This document shows positions 1 to 8,609 of a DNA stretch of 64,000 nt, piece by piece. The notes under the pieces are model-generated. The model did no database searches and was not told the DNA's origin. It saw only the letters and a program-made list of their open reading frames with translations. Source of the stretch: Silicimonas algicola. Its GTDB lineage: Bacteria; Pseudomonadota; Alphaproteobacteria; Rhodobacterales; Rhodobacteraceae. Both the position numbers and the translations under genes were made by a program. Every line of letters starts with the position of its first letter. The stretch's first letter is position 1. Location of the stretch: contig NZ_QGGV01000008.1 of assembly GCF_003148765.1 (NCBI RefSeq), positions 1 to 64,000 of the forward strand, given 5' to 3'.

Positions 1-44
1 AGCGCGAGAAGCGCGGAAGCCAATGCCAGAAGTTTCACTTTCAT
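1..44 (-). CDS. 5' end of an exported protein, cut by window start
   Basis: Only the first 14 codons are inside the window. They read MKVKLLALASALLA, a typical start of a Sec signal peptide (two lysines, then a hydrophobic core). A strong ribosome binding site (GGGAGG on the minus strand, about 47-52) precedes the ATG at 44. The rest of the gene lies left of the window, so its function cannot be named; its neighbours are remnants of a PQQ-alcohol oxidation locus. Confidence 0.6.
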   Translation of the reverse strand, partial: MKVKLLALASALLA

Positions 45-116
45 CCTCCCAGGGTTTTCGCCGGGCAGCGTCGCAGCTACCGGCGGATGTCTCTTTTCAT
101 CTGTTCCGATCCCGTC

Positions 117-216
117 TCACTCCAGACGGCGATCAACCTCGTTCAGGTCTGCGTCCAACTCGATGTCCATCTGTTGTCCGCCTTCGCAGATCACGTCGTC
201 CAGTTCGTAACTCGGA
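117..216 (-). pseudogene. C-terminal remnant resembling a PepSY-domain protein
   Basis: In the frame that ends with TGA at 117-119, about 30 residues read as a coherent acidic protein tail (begins YELDDVICEGG, ends NEVDRRLE). It resembles the last strands of small periplasmic PepSY-type proteins common in Rhodobacteraceae. There is no start codon or N-terminus: upstream sequence switches to the propeller remnant in another frame at about 215. Two gene fragments therefore appear joined by a deletion. The family assignment from such a short piece is tentative. Confidence 0.35.
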
Positions 217-402
217 CGTGTTGACGACCCACTTCGCATCAGGGCTCATTCCCATGCCCGCGGGTTCGACGCCTACGGGAACCTCGGCGACCACGGTGCA
301 GCTCTGGGTGTCCGTGACGGTCACCAGGTTGTCGTCCTCGTTCGCGATGTAGAGACGCTGACCGGACGGCTCGAGGATGAAGAGTTCAGGGTCGGGTCCA
401 GC
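214..402 (-). pseudogene. Internal fragment of a YVTN beta-propeller protein (PQQ-catabolism associated)
   Basis: About 63 residues, starting GPDPELFILEP and continuing through YIANEDDNLVTV and GVEPAGMGMSPD to VVNTSE, match the repeated blades of the beta-propeller protein that usually accompanies PQQ-dependent alcohol dehydrogenases and their ABC transporter. A complete family member is about 320 residues with a signal peptide. Here both ends are missing and the frame changes at about 215, so the gene is dead. It fits the PQQ locus that starts at 1895 and suggests the locus was once larger; the IS1380 copy lies between them. Confidence 0.7.
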
Positions 403-622
403 CGACATTCCCCAAGTGGGGTGCCGCTTGATAGCAAGTTTGCCGGATTTTGCCTGCCGATCAAGTGTCTCGTGCACCGGTCGGCAGTTGAGTGCATCAA
501 TACACCCGAATTTGAGCGGATCGGGCTGCAAACTCTCTTCACTCCGGCCCAGCAGCGACGTTGGTCAGCGCGACGGACAGACCTGTTTAGCCGTTTTCGT
601 TCGGTTTCGTTCGGGATCAAGG

Positions 623-1781
623 TCATGGACATGACGGCGGCGCTCGCAATCGACGGATCGCGGCAAGAATGGCACGGACCATGGGGCCGGTTACGACCAC
701 CGCGGCGAGTTGGAAGGTGATGGCGCGGGCGTGGCGCACGACGCGGGCGCCTATGTTGATCAGTTTCAGCTGGAGGCTCGTCAGCGACCAGTCGGCCATC
801 GCCTCGGGCAGGTCGATGCAGCGCAGGAAGGTGGCCAGGTTGTAGGCCAGTGCGTGCAGTTGCAGCCGCACCTCGTTGTCGCGGAACCGCTTGCACGACA
901 GCCGGGTCCAGCGGAAGGCGTACTTGCCTTCCTTGATATGCTGCTCGGCGGTGCCGCGCTGGTTATAGAACCGCACCACCCAGTTCGGCTCCATGGGTAG
1001 GTTGGTGACGATGAAGCCGACGTGGGGGGAAAGTTCGCCCGGATGCCATTCGATTTTGGCGATGACGCGGCGCTCCTCGTCCTAGCTTTGTGCCTGGTAA
1101 TGGAAGTCTTCGAAGAACCGTTTGACCTTGGTCAGCGAAGGACGCCCGACCGGCCGGGTAAGCCGGTGCACGATCTTCTCGCGAAGCACGGCATTGGCGG
1201 GCAGCAAGATGGCGTAGCCCACCGCTTCAAGCCGTGCGTAGATCGCGGGGCTGGCATAGGCGGCATCAGCCGGGAAGAAACGCATGAGGTCACACTTGGC
1301 ACAGCGGGCGATCACCGGGTCAGGCACATCCTGCCAGCCGTCGGCGCTGTGCACGTTGCCGTGCCGCAGGGCGCAACGCTCCAGCATCCCGAACTGGTTG
1401 AACACGAAGAGCGGATGGTAGCAGGTGCAGTCGAAATGCCCGTTCCAGGCGGTGCCTTCCTGATCGCCATGGGTCGGGCTGACCGAGCTGTCCATGTCCA
1501 AACTGATATACTTCAGCCCGCGGCGGTCATGGAAACGGTCACCACTGGCCACTGAGATCGGCCAGAGCCACCCGATTCTCGGGCAAGGCCAGCGTCCTGG
1601 TTTCGAACCGCCCCATCTGCGAAGCAGAGGCCGCTTGAGCGTCTAAAGCACGCCCGCCCACAACTTGGCGCATGACGGGATCAAGGGCCACACACAGATG
1701 CCGTCGGGGGGCGGTCACATCATCAGAGCCCTTCCTCATCTGAAAGCTTGCTTTGACGCATGGAGCGGTCTTAACCTTCAC
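623..1781 (-). mobile_element. IS1380-family transposase, degenerate
   Basis: Read on the minus strand, three pieces form one IS1380-type DDE transposase. 1781-1539 holds a DPVMRQVVGGRALDAQ segment and ends at ADLSGQW; 1552-1082 carries LDMDSSVSPTHGDQEG and FVFNQFGMLERCALR; 1081-623 carries WHPGELSPHVGFIVTN and NQRGTAEQHIKEGKYA. Pieces two and three are in the same frame, separated only by a TAG at 1082-1084 where relatives usually have Trp. Pieces one and two need a frameshift at about 1545. The expected first ~80-100 residues are absent. No terminal inverted repeats were delimited. The element cannot make an intact transposase. Confidence 0.85.
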
Positions 1782-1894
1782 GTGTCTTCTGGTGATCAGT
1801 CTCGAGTCGATTTAACCAGCAGCGTTGAGCGGGAGAACCCAGCGGGCTCTCGGCACGATCCCAGACCATCAATAAAAAAATGGGAGGAAGCACT

Positions 1895-3643
1895 ATGACT
1901 TATTTCAAATTGCGGTCAGTTCTGTTGACAGCAACAGCGCTTACGGCCGGCATGTCCGCGACGACGCTCGCGGCTCAGGAGAACCCGATCGACAAGGTCT
2001 CGCCGGTCACCGACGAGATGCTGCTAAACCCGCCGGACGGCGACTGGCTGATGTGGCGGCGCACCTACAACGGATGGGGCTACAGTCCGCTTGACCAGAT
2101 CAACAAGGAAAATGTCGGCGACCTCCAGCTCGCCTGGTCCTGGGCGATGACGCCGGGGCGGACACAGGAGACCCCGCTGGTCCATGATGGAATCATCTAC
2201 ATCCAGAATTCCGATCAGACGATCCAGGCGCTCGACGGCGCATCCGGCGACCTGATATGGGAGTATCAGTACGATTTGCCTGACGACGTCGAGCCCCGCG
2301 GGGTCCGCAACAAGGCAATTTACCAGGACAAGCTCATCGTCGCGACCCGCGACGCTCATCTGATCGCTCTCGACACCAAGACCGGCCAGTTGGTCTGGGA
2401 CAAGACGGTCGCCAACCACACCTTCGGCTACAACTTCACTAGCGGTCCGATGGTGGTCAACGGCGTGATCGTGCAGGGCATGACCGGATGCGGCGGAGGC
2501 CAGCCGGGCGGCTGCTTCTTCACAGGCCACGACGTGAATACGGGCGAGGAAATTTGGCGCATCAACACGATCGCACAGGGCGACTCGCCTGAAAGCAATA
2601 CGTGGAACGGCGTACCTGTCGAAAGTCGCTATGGGGCCTCGGCCTGGATTCCGGGGACCTATGACCCCGAACAGAACCTGATTTTCGCCGGCGTCGGACA
2701 GCCTTATCCCTGGAACACGGAGATAGCGGGGCTGACCCCGCCAAGCTCTGACCCCAATGTGACGAACGAGGCGCTCTACACCAACTCGACGCTGGCAATC
2801 GACCCCAGTAATGGTGAACTGAAGTGGTACCACCAGCATCTGCCCACCGACTCGCTTGACCTCGACTATGTCTATGAGCGGCTTCTAATCGACCTGCCCG
2901 TCGACGGGACAACCCGCAAGATGGCAGTCACGACCGGCAAGATCGGTATCATCGAGGCGCTCGACCGCGAAACTGGGGAATACCTCTGGGACGTCGAGAC
3001 AGTCCCACAGAACGTGGTATTGTCGATCGATCCCGAGACGGGTGACAAGACCATCAACCCCGAGGTGATCCCGGTCATTGGCGAGACCACCTTCAACTGC
3101 CCCGCCGACCCCGGCGGACGCGCATGGCAGGCTACCGCCTACAGCCCGCGGACCGAGGCGCTCTACTTGCCGACCGTGGAATTCTGCTCCAACACGACCG
3201 TCAACCCGCTCGATCCCGGCGCGATCTATACAGGCGGCGGACTTCAGACCTATTCGCGGGTCGAGCATCCTGACGGCGACGGCAACATCGGCCAAGTACG
3301 TGCGATCAACCTCAACGACCGCTCGGAGATGTGGCAGTACCGGCAGCGTCCACCGGTCACATCGTCCACGCTGCCAACGGGCGGTGGTCTGGTGTTCGTG
3401 GGAAGCCTTGATCGCAAGTTCATGGCCTTCGACGACGAAACCGGCGAAAAGCTGTGGGAAAGCGGCAAGCTAAGCAGTTCGCTCGAGTCCTTCCCGATCA
3501 CCTACGAGGCAGGCGGCAAGCAATACGTTGCGATCACGGCCAACTTCGCATCCGGCTTGGGACGTCTGGCGTCTCTGACCCCGGAAGTAAAACTTCCCGC
3601 TAACGACCCGATCACGCTCTTCGTATTCGCGCTTCCCGACTGA
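1895..3643 (+). CDS. PQQ-dependent dehydrogenase, sorbose/sorbosone-dehydrogenase-like
   Basis: A 582-residue periplasmic quinoprotein with a signal peptide (residues ~1-27, TTLAAQE) and an eight-bladed propeller fold suggested by repeated W-type blade motifs (ALDGASGDLIWEY, ALDTKTGQLVWDK, AFDDETGEKLWES). The start is the ATG at 1895, eight bases after GGGAGG. From memory the closest pattern is the Ketogulonicigenium sorbose/sorbosone dehydrogenase branch (shared PVTDEMLLNPPDGDW start, VNGVIVQG, GCFFTGHD, end VFALP). The vicinal Cys-Cys of methanol dehydrogenases is absent (residues ~132-141, VEPRGVRNKA) and the usual calcium-ligand Asn is Gln269 (GVGQPYPWN); Asp319, 322 and 324 lie where the catalytic base is expected. 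It should pass electrons to the cytochrome c at 7889. The substrate is not predictable beyond a primary alcohol or polyol. Confidence 0.88.
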   Translation: MTYFKLRSVLLTATALTAGMSATTLAAQENPIDKVSPVTDEMLLNPPDGDWLMWRRTYNGWGYSPLDQINKENVGDLQLAWSWAMTPGRTQETPLVHDGIIYIQNSDQTIQALDGASGDLIWEYQYDLPDDVEPRGVRNKAIYQDKLIVATRDAHLIALDTKTGQLVWDKTVANHTFGYNFTSGPMVVNGVIVQGMTGCGGGQPGGCFFTGHDVNTGEEIWRINTIAQGDSPESNTWNGVPVESRYGASAWIPGTYDPEQNLIFAGVGQPYPWNTEIAGLTPPSSDPNVTNEALYTNSTLAIDPSNGELKWYHQHLPTDSLDLDYVYERLLIDLPVDGTTRKMAVTTGKIGIIEALDRETGEYLWDVETVPQNVVLSIDPETGDKTINPEVIPVIGETTFNCPADPGGRAWQATAYSPRTEALYLPTVEFCSNTTVNPLDPGAIYTGGGLQTYSRVEHPDGDGNIGQVRAINLNDRSEMWQYRQRPPVTSSTLPTGGGLVFVGSLDRKFMAFDDETGEKLWESGKLSSSLESFPITYEAGGKQYVAITANFASGLGRLASLTPEVKLPANDPITLFVFALPD

Positions 3644-3670
3644 CCGCGTGACTTCACGCTAGCATCCGGC

Positions 3671-3703
3671 CCGGGCGGATCTGGAGATTTCCAGTCCGCC
3701 CGG
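3671..3703 (+). other. Strong intercistronic hairpin
   Basis: CCGGGCGGA at 3671-3679 pairs perfectly with TCCGCCCGG at 3695-3703, and inside it CTGGA pairs with TCCAG around a GATT loop, leaving one unpaired base. It lies 27 bp after the dehydrogenase stop and 20 bp before the next start. There is no T tract, so it is more likely an mRNA stabiliser or attenuator than a full terminator; a role in lowering expression of the downstream transporter genes is inferred. Confidence 0.6.
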
Positions 3704-3723
3704 TGTCGTTGGGAGTACCGATT

Positions 3724-4584
3724 TTGCCTACACCCCATCCTTATTCGCGTCTGGCTGGCACGATTATGAGTTCCGCGTTGGCGGTGGCTGTGTTGTCTGC
3801 AGGGCCGATCAGAGGCGACGAGCCGGAATTTTTCGAGAGACCGTCCGCGCCGAACCAGTGGACGTTCGGGCGGCGGCTCGACGAGTCGCAGCTTCGCTAC
3901 TGCGTGGACCCGCGTGACCCCGACTGGGAAGTGGCCACTGCCATAGCCGACGCTTTGGCTCAGGGCCTACTGCTTGAACCGCAGAGATACGTGATCGACA
4001 GCGAATACGTCAGCGAAGACATCACGAAAGTCTATGCAATCTTACTGGAGCATTGTGACATTCACATGGGCTTCAAGCTGATCCCCGGCAGTTACTCCGA
4101 CTGGGCCATGCTGACGCGTGCGTACTACGAGGCGGACTATGTCTTCGTGACCGCTGACCCCGACATCAACGCGCTTGACGACCTCGCACCGACGAGGCCG
4201 ATTGGCGCGACTCTTGGAACCGCGGCGCATATTCGTCTGGTATCATACCTCACGGCCCTCCCCGCCGAAGAACGCTGGCCAGCCTTTCCAATGGGCACGA
4301 ACGACCTCGCACTCACCTCGCTCCTCAACGGCACCGTCGATGTCGCGCTAGTCTGGGCACCCACTCTATGGGCGAAGCAGCGCGAGGACTCCGCCTATGC
4401 CGGCCTTCGTATTATCGATCCCGCACCGCTCCCGCCTACAACCCTCGGCGTGGGGGCGATAATGCTGTCGAACGAGACCTTCCTGCGCGCCGCTCTCGAT
4501 GAGGCGATTTCCGCCTTGAGCGCGGACGGAACCATCACCGATATCCTCGCGGAGTACGGATTTCCGGCGAGGGTCGAACAGTGA
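3724..4584 (+). CDS. Quinoprotein-associated periplasmic binding protein (MoxJ-like)
   Basis: A solute-binding protein of family 3 type, about 286 residues, with an N-terminal export signal (SSALAVAVLSAGPIRG) and the pattern seen in binding proteins encoded with quinoprotein dehydrogenases (LRYCVDPRDPDWE near the mature N-terminus, ADALAQGL, LNGTVDVALVW, DGTITDILAEYGFP at the end). I prefer the TTG at 3724, eight bases after GGGAG; the upstream GTG at 3703 lies inside the hairpin. The stop overlaps the start of the ATPase gene. MoxJ-type proteins are linked to alcohol dehydrogenase assembly or to transport; which applies here is unknown. Confidence 0.75.
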   Translation: MPTPHPYSRLAGTIMSSALAVAVLSAGPIRGDEPEFFERPSAPNQWTFGRRLDESQLRYCVDPRDPDWEVATAIADALAQGLLLEPQRYVIDSEYVSEDITKVYAILLEHCDIHMGFKLIPGSYSDWAMLTRAYYEADYVFVTADPDINALDDLAPTRPIGATLGTAAHIRLVSYLTALPAEERWPAFPMGTNDLALTSLLNGTVDVALVWAPTLWAKQREDSAYAGLRIIDPAPLPPTTLGVGAIMLSNETFLRAALDEAISALSADGTITDILAEYGFPARVEQ

Positions 4585-5579
4585 TGACGCGGGCACACAG
4601 TCCCGGACCGGCCATTCGGGTGGAGGGCGTTTCCAAGCGATATGGGCGCACATTAGCACTGGACGAGGTCAGTTTTGAGGTCCGCTGCAACGAGATCTTC
4701 GCGCTGCTCGGGCCAAACGGCGCCGGCAAGACGTCGCTGCTGTACATCCTCTGCACGCTCTTGCGCCCAGACAGCGGCGTGGCGCTGATCGGGGAATTCG
4801 ACGTATCCCGCCAGCCGCTGGCCGCGCGTCGGCGACTTGGAGTTGTATTTCAAGAGCCGAGCCTCGACGGTCGGCTAACAGTGTACGAGAACCTCAATCT
4901 GCATGGCCTTGTCTACGGAGTGCCGCGAAAGTTGCGGCGGCAACGGATCGATCAGATGCTGGCGCTGGTAGAGCTGACCACTTGGGCCGACAGACCGGCG
5001 CGGTCGCTCTCCTCAGGCATGAAACGCCGGCTGGAGATTGCTCGCGCTCTGATCCATGACAGCGAGATCTTGCTGCTCGATGAACCCACGGTGGGGCTCG
5101 ACGCCCAGACGCGCGACCGCATTTGGTCCTACATTCGGCAACTGCGCGAAGAGCGGCAGGTTACCGTGTTGGTTACCACCCACTACATTGAGGAAGTCGA
5201 GACCTGCGACCGGGTCTGCGTGGTAGATCACGGCAAGGTTCTGGCACTCGACAAGCCCGCCGTGCTAAAGCGCAACCACGGCCAGCAACTTTTGCGCATC
5301 GTGCCGAAGACCGATGCCGACCACGCCTCAATAGCGGCGCGCTACGCAGCTCGGCTGCAGCGACAGGACGAAAATGAAATCATCCTGACGTCGGATGACG
5401 CCTTCTCTGAAAACTTCCTGGCCGAAAACGGCGCACTGATCCGAGCCTTGTCGATCGAAATGCCAAGCCTGGAATCGGTGTTTCTGACGTTGACCGGTCG
5501 CGACATCCGCGATCACGAAGCCTCACCGCGCGACTTGACGAAAGCCTTCGGCAAGATCGGTGGAGAACACACGGGATGA
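4584..5579 (+). CDS. ABC transporter ATP-binding protein of the PQQ-alcohol dehydrogenase locus
   Basis: A 331-residue ABC-2 type ATPase with Walker A GPNGAGKT (residues ~43-50), the LSSGMKRR signature and Walker B ILLLDEP, followed by a ~90-residue C-terminal extension with the MPSLESVFLTLTGRD end typical of NodI/DrrA-like exporters. The ATG at 4584 overlaps the previous stop (TGATG); a GTG lies one codon earlier. It works with the permease at 5576, which overlaps by four bases. Homologous ATPases are routinely found with PQQ alcohol dehydrogenases; the cargo of the transporter is not known. Confidence 0.9.
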   Translation: MTRAHSPGPAIRVEGVSKRYGRTLALDEVSFEVRCNEIFALLGPNGAGKTSLLYILCTLLRPDSGVALIGEFDVSRQPLAARRRLGVVFQEPSLDGRLTVYENLNLHGLVYGVPRKLRRQRIDQMLALVELTTWADRPARSLSSGMKRRLEIARALIHDSEILLLDEPTVGLDAQTRDRIWSYIRQLREERQVTVLVTTHYIEEVETCDRVCVVDHGKVLALDKPAVLKRNHGQQLLRIVPKTDADHASIAARYAARLQRQDENEIILTSDDAFSENFLAENGALIRALSIEMPSLESVFLTLTGRDIRDHEASPRDLTKAFGKIGGEHTG

Positions 5580-6409
5580 GCCTGCGGGGCGCAGAACAAC
5601 TGGTGCTGATGGTGCAGCTAGGTGGCCTCTATGGACTGTGGCTGCGCGAGGTGAAACGCGCCTTCCGCGATCGAGGCCAGCTGATCGGTGGCGTCAGCCG
5701 TCCCATTCTGTGGGTGCTTATCCTTGGCATCGGCCTGAATCCCTATTTTCGCGGTGAGGTCTATGGTGAGGTCACCTTTGTCGTGCCCTTCACCTACCTT
5801 CAGTTCATTTTCCCCGCCGTGGTCGCGCTAAACATCATGTTCACCTCGGTGCAGTCCGCGGTGTCGGTTATTTGGGACCGCGAGTTCGGTTTCCTGCGCG
5901 AGGTTCTGGTTTCACCGCTGTCGCGTGGCACGATCCTTTTGGGAAAGGTGCTTGGCGGGGCAACCGTCGCCGTCCTGCACGGCTGCCTGGTGCTTTTGCT
6001 AGCGCGTTTCGCTGATGTCAGCCTGACGCCGATGGAGATGCTGAAGGCGCTTGGGCTGATGGCCATGCTTGCTTTCGCGCTGACTTCGCTCGGCGTGGTG
6101 ATCGCGGGCCGCATCCGTAGCTTTGAGGGCTTCGGAATCTTCTCCAACGCCGTAATCCTGCCGCTCTACTTCACATCCAGCTCTATTTTTCCCCTCGACC
6201 CGGCGCTGACTGGGGCGCAGACCCGCGTCACTTACCCCGAATGGCTCGTCACCATCGTGGAGTGGAATCCTATGACCTATGCCGTGGACGCGCTGCGCGG
6301 CGTGTTGATCAACTACAACCAGTTCGATCCGCGCCTAGGCATCGCGGTTATGGGCGTGGCCGGCGTGGTGCTGTTTGCGATCGCGCTCAACGATTTCCGC
6401 AAGGCGTGA
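5576..6409 (+). CDS. ABC-2 type permease (PedC-like)
   Basis: A 277-residue inner-membrane protein with about six transmembrane stretches and the ABC-2 permease features: N-terminal LWLREVKRAFRDR, SVIWDREFGFLREVLVSPLSR, and a C-terminal EWNPMTYAVDALRGVL. The ATG overlaps the ATPase stop (ATGA), so the two are translationally coupled. It closely resembles the permease found in PQQ-linked alcohol utilisation loci of pseudomonads and Rhodobacterales. The direction of transport is likely export or retrograde, as in NodJ-type systems, but this is inference. Confidence 0.9.
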   Translation: MSLRGAEQLVLMVQLGGLYGLWLREVKRAFRDRGQLIGGVSRPILWVLILGIGLNPYFRGEVYGEVTFVVPFTYLQFIFPAVVALNIMFTSVQSAVSVIWDREFGFLREVLVSPLSRGTILLGKVLGGATVAVLHGCLVLLLARFADVSLTPMEMLKALGLMAMLAFALTSLGVVIAGRIRSFEGFGIFSNAVILPLYFTSSSIFPLDPALTGAQTRVTYPEWLVTIVEWNPMTYAVDALRGVLINYNQFDPRLGIAVMGVAGVVLFAIALNDFRKA

Positions 6410-7230
6410 GTGTGCAGACGCTCAGGCGACAGGCACGTGATCTTGGCGGTATGGTCACCGTCGTCGGCCTCATGCTGCTGGTCACCTTCCTGCCGCCGGA
6501 CACTTCTCTCAAAGAAGTTAAGGCGAAAGGTGTGATCCGCGCCTGCGTTCCGACACGCTATCCGCCGCTGGTTACCGGAGACGCTGACCGGCCGGGTATC
6601 GACATAGAGCTGCTGCGTGCCGTGGCCGACCATCTTGGCGTCCGACTGCTTTTCACTCCCAGCGATGCCATGGGACGAGACTTCAATCCGCGAAACTGGG
6701 CGATCAACCGCGGCAAGTGTCAGCTACTAGCTGGAGGCGTCGTCGATTCGGCGCTGACTCGGTCGTTCCTCGATACCGGTCCGCCCTATGCAGAAACCGG
6801 CTGGGCGATCATGGCGCCGGCGCCTTTGGAGAGCATAGACGGTCTCACCCTCGGGGCGCTCACCCTCGTGTCCGGCCTGGACCGCATTGGACTGGCTACA
6901 TACTTGCGCAGCCACAACGTATCCGTCCGCGTCATGCGAGATGACCGGGCGTTTGTCGAAGGAATTGCCGCCGGAGACCTCGCCGGCGGAATCTCCGAAG
7001 CTCTGCTGGCCAGCGGGCTAGCGGCGAAGAACGGCTGGTGGGCGGCCTTGATGCCCGATGAGCTTGCCCGCTACAATCTCGTTTTTGGCATTTGGAAGGG
7101 CGACCTCACGCTAAAGCGCAAGATCGACGAGGCCTTCCGCCAGCTGCATACGGACGGAACGTTGGCGGCCATCCTCGCACGCTATGGGGCGGCGCCTATG
7201 GGAACGGCAAATTTCATGCACAAGCGCTGA
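6406..7230 (+). CDS. Second periplasmic binding protein, membrane-anchored
   Basis: Start chosen at the GTG at 6406, which overlaps the permease stop (GTGA). The product of ~274 residues begins with one hydrophobic segment (MVTVVGLMLLVTFL) that may anchor it, followed by a family-3 binding-protein fold (GVIRACVPTRYPPL, GIDIELLRAVADHLGVRLLF, CQLLAGGVVDS, TDGTLAAILARYGA). It is the second such protein in the locus, after the one at 3724, and the two are only distantly alike. This suggests a pair of sensors or receptors for the alcohol or for the ABC system. Confidence 0.78.
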   Translation: MSVQTLRRQARDLGGMVTVVGLMLLVTFLPPDTSLKEVKAKGVIRACVPTRYPPLVTGDADRPGIDIELLRAVADHLGVRLLFTPSDAMGRDFNPRNWAINRGKCQLLAGGVVDSALTRSFLDTGPPYAETGWAIMAPAPLESIDGLTLGALTLVSGLDRIGLATYLRSHNVSVRVMRDDRAFVEGIAAGDLAGGISEALLASGLAAKNGWWAALMPDELARYNLVFGIWKGDLTLKRKIDEAFRQLHTDGTLAAILARYGAAPMGTANFMHKR

Positions 7231-7232
7231 CT

Positions 7233-7838
7233 TCATGCGCCGAGGATGAACGACGCCACCATCGAGTGGGCGGGACCAAGCACCAGTCTCACCACGCCAG
7301 TCGCCACCGCCACCAGCAGCAGTAGGGCAAGGATCCGTTCCATCCGTGGCATCTGGGGGGCGAGCACACCGACCAGGAGCCCGCCGGTCAGCGGCGGAAT
7401 TGGAACGAGGCTGAAGAGCGCGAACCAGATCGCTAAGTCGCTCGCGGTCCGAAGGAACGCCGCCGCCGCAAGCGCAGCAGTGTGGGGCAGGATCGTCAGC
7501 GCAGGAAGAACGAGGGCGTTGAGCGCGGCCGCCGTGACAATCACGCCAGCGAAGCCGGCAAGGATGACCACAACGAGGCCAACAGGACCAACGCGGAATT
7601 GTTCCGCGTCGACGGCAACCGGTTTCGCCCAGCCGTTGCCATAGAAAATAAGGCCAATCGCGCCGACAGGATCGATATGGCTGATCGGGACGAGGGTCAG
7701 CCGGCCATCGTATTTCGGGCCCTTGTCACCCAGCAAGACTGATGTCGCCGAGACGACGCCGCCCTGAACTCCTGCCAGGACCATCAGCGTCACGACGCGG
7801 AAGCCGATCGCCTGCAGCGTGATGTCGGGCAACCACAC
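7233..7838 (-). CDS. Site-2-protease-like membrane protein without HExxH
   Basis: A 201-residue protein with about five hydrophobic segments. Several landmarks of the M50 site-2 protease family are recognisable: PISHIDPVGAI, a GNGWAKPV motif like the FGWAKPV of M50B proteases, and SLVPIPPLTGG in place of the NLxPIPPLDGG that supplies the second metal ligand. The HExxH metal site is missing (LAGVQGGVVSA occupies the place) and the Asp of the LDG motif is Thr. It therefore cannot be a classical metalloprotease. It reads convergently toward the binding-protein gene and starts at a GTG at 7838. Confidence 0.6.
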   Translation of the reverse strand: MWLPDITLQAIGFRVVTLMVLAGVQGGVVSATSVLLGDKGPKYDGRLTLVPISHIDPVGAIGLIFYGNGWAKPVAVDAEQFRVGPVGLVVVILAGFAGVIVTAAALNALVLPALTILPHTAALAAAAFLRTASDLAIWFALFSLVPIPPLTGGLLVGVLAPQMPRMERILALLLLVAVATGVVRLVLGPAHSMVASFILGA

Positions 7839-7888
7839 TAGTCACGAACCGATCGGATACACGGCGTGGTCACCGCGCCGGACCGAGT

Positions 7889-8332
7889 TCATTTCGACAT
7901 GATTATGTAGTCGAGAGCATCGAGGTCGGAGGGTAAAGGTGCACCCTCCTTGAATCCGTTGTGCTTCAGGATGTAGGCCATGAGATCAGCATACGTGTTC
8001 TCGGAGTATCGCCCGGGCGCATTTGGCGGCATCGTAGCGCTCATGAACCCGAACATCACCGATGCCGGCAATTCCCCAAAGTATTTTTCCTCGAACGCCA
8101 GACCGCGCAGTGGCGGCCCGCCGTTCATCCCGCCCCTCAGGTCGTCTCCGTGGCACTCCACGCAATCTTTCTTGTACCTGTCTTCTCCGCTATCGACCTG
8201 TTCGGATGAGTAGGAGACTGGAGTTTCAGGCGGTTCTGCGGCGGCCTGGGCGGCCGGCTGATTTGTGAAGCCGACGATCAGACCGACTGCCAGCATGAAG
8301 CATGCTGCGGTATTTTGAGTGGTGAGCATCAT
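7889..8332 (-). CDS. Exported c-type cytochrome
   Basis: A 147-residue protein with a signal peptide (ending near QPAAQAAAEP) and one haem-binding motif CVECH (residues 57-61), followed by GDDLRGGMNGGPPLRG and a likely Met axial ligand in ATMPPNAPG. The start is the ATG at 8332, seven bases after GGGAG. The architecture matches the single-haem cytochromes that accept electrons from PQQ dehydrogenases such as that at 1895, although it is encoded on the opposite strand. IS5 debris begins ~280 bp upstream. Confidence 0.85.
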   Translation of the reverse strand: MMLTTQNTAACFMLAVGLIVGFTNQPAAQAAAEPPETPVSYSSEQVDSGEDRYKKDCVECHGDDLRGGMNGGPPLRGLAFEEKYFGELPASVMFGFMSATMPPNAPGRYSENTYADLMAYILKHNGFKEGAPLPSDLDALDYIIMSK

Positions 8333-8609
8333 TCTTTTCTCCCGCATTTTGTTAGACGTCCTCGGGGTCTTGCACGGCATCCGCAGTTGACGAAAAGACA
8401 TGGACACCCTCAGCGAAGCTGACCCGAATATTGATTGCAAGCGCCATCTTTCCCATCGGGCATGGCGCTCTCTAACCCCGTCGCGATGCGCAGAGGCTTG
8501 TTCACCGGCGTTTCCTGCGTTACCGCGCCGCCCGGACCGGTGAAGGCATGGAGCGCCATGTTAGAGCTGGGCCCCAGACCTGGAAGGAAGATGACCAGAG
8601 CTGGAATGG

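Noticed and set aside
8435-8609. N-terminal extension of the IS5 transposase frame
   Set aside because: The sequence before DRVPDAKTVW has no similarity to IS5 N-termini; it is fused unrelated DNA, so the transposase was called truncated.
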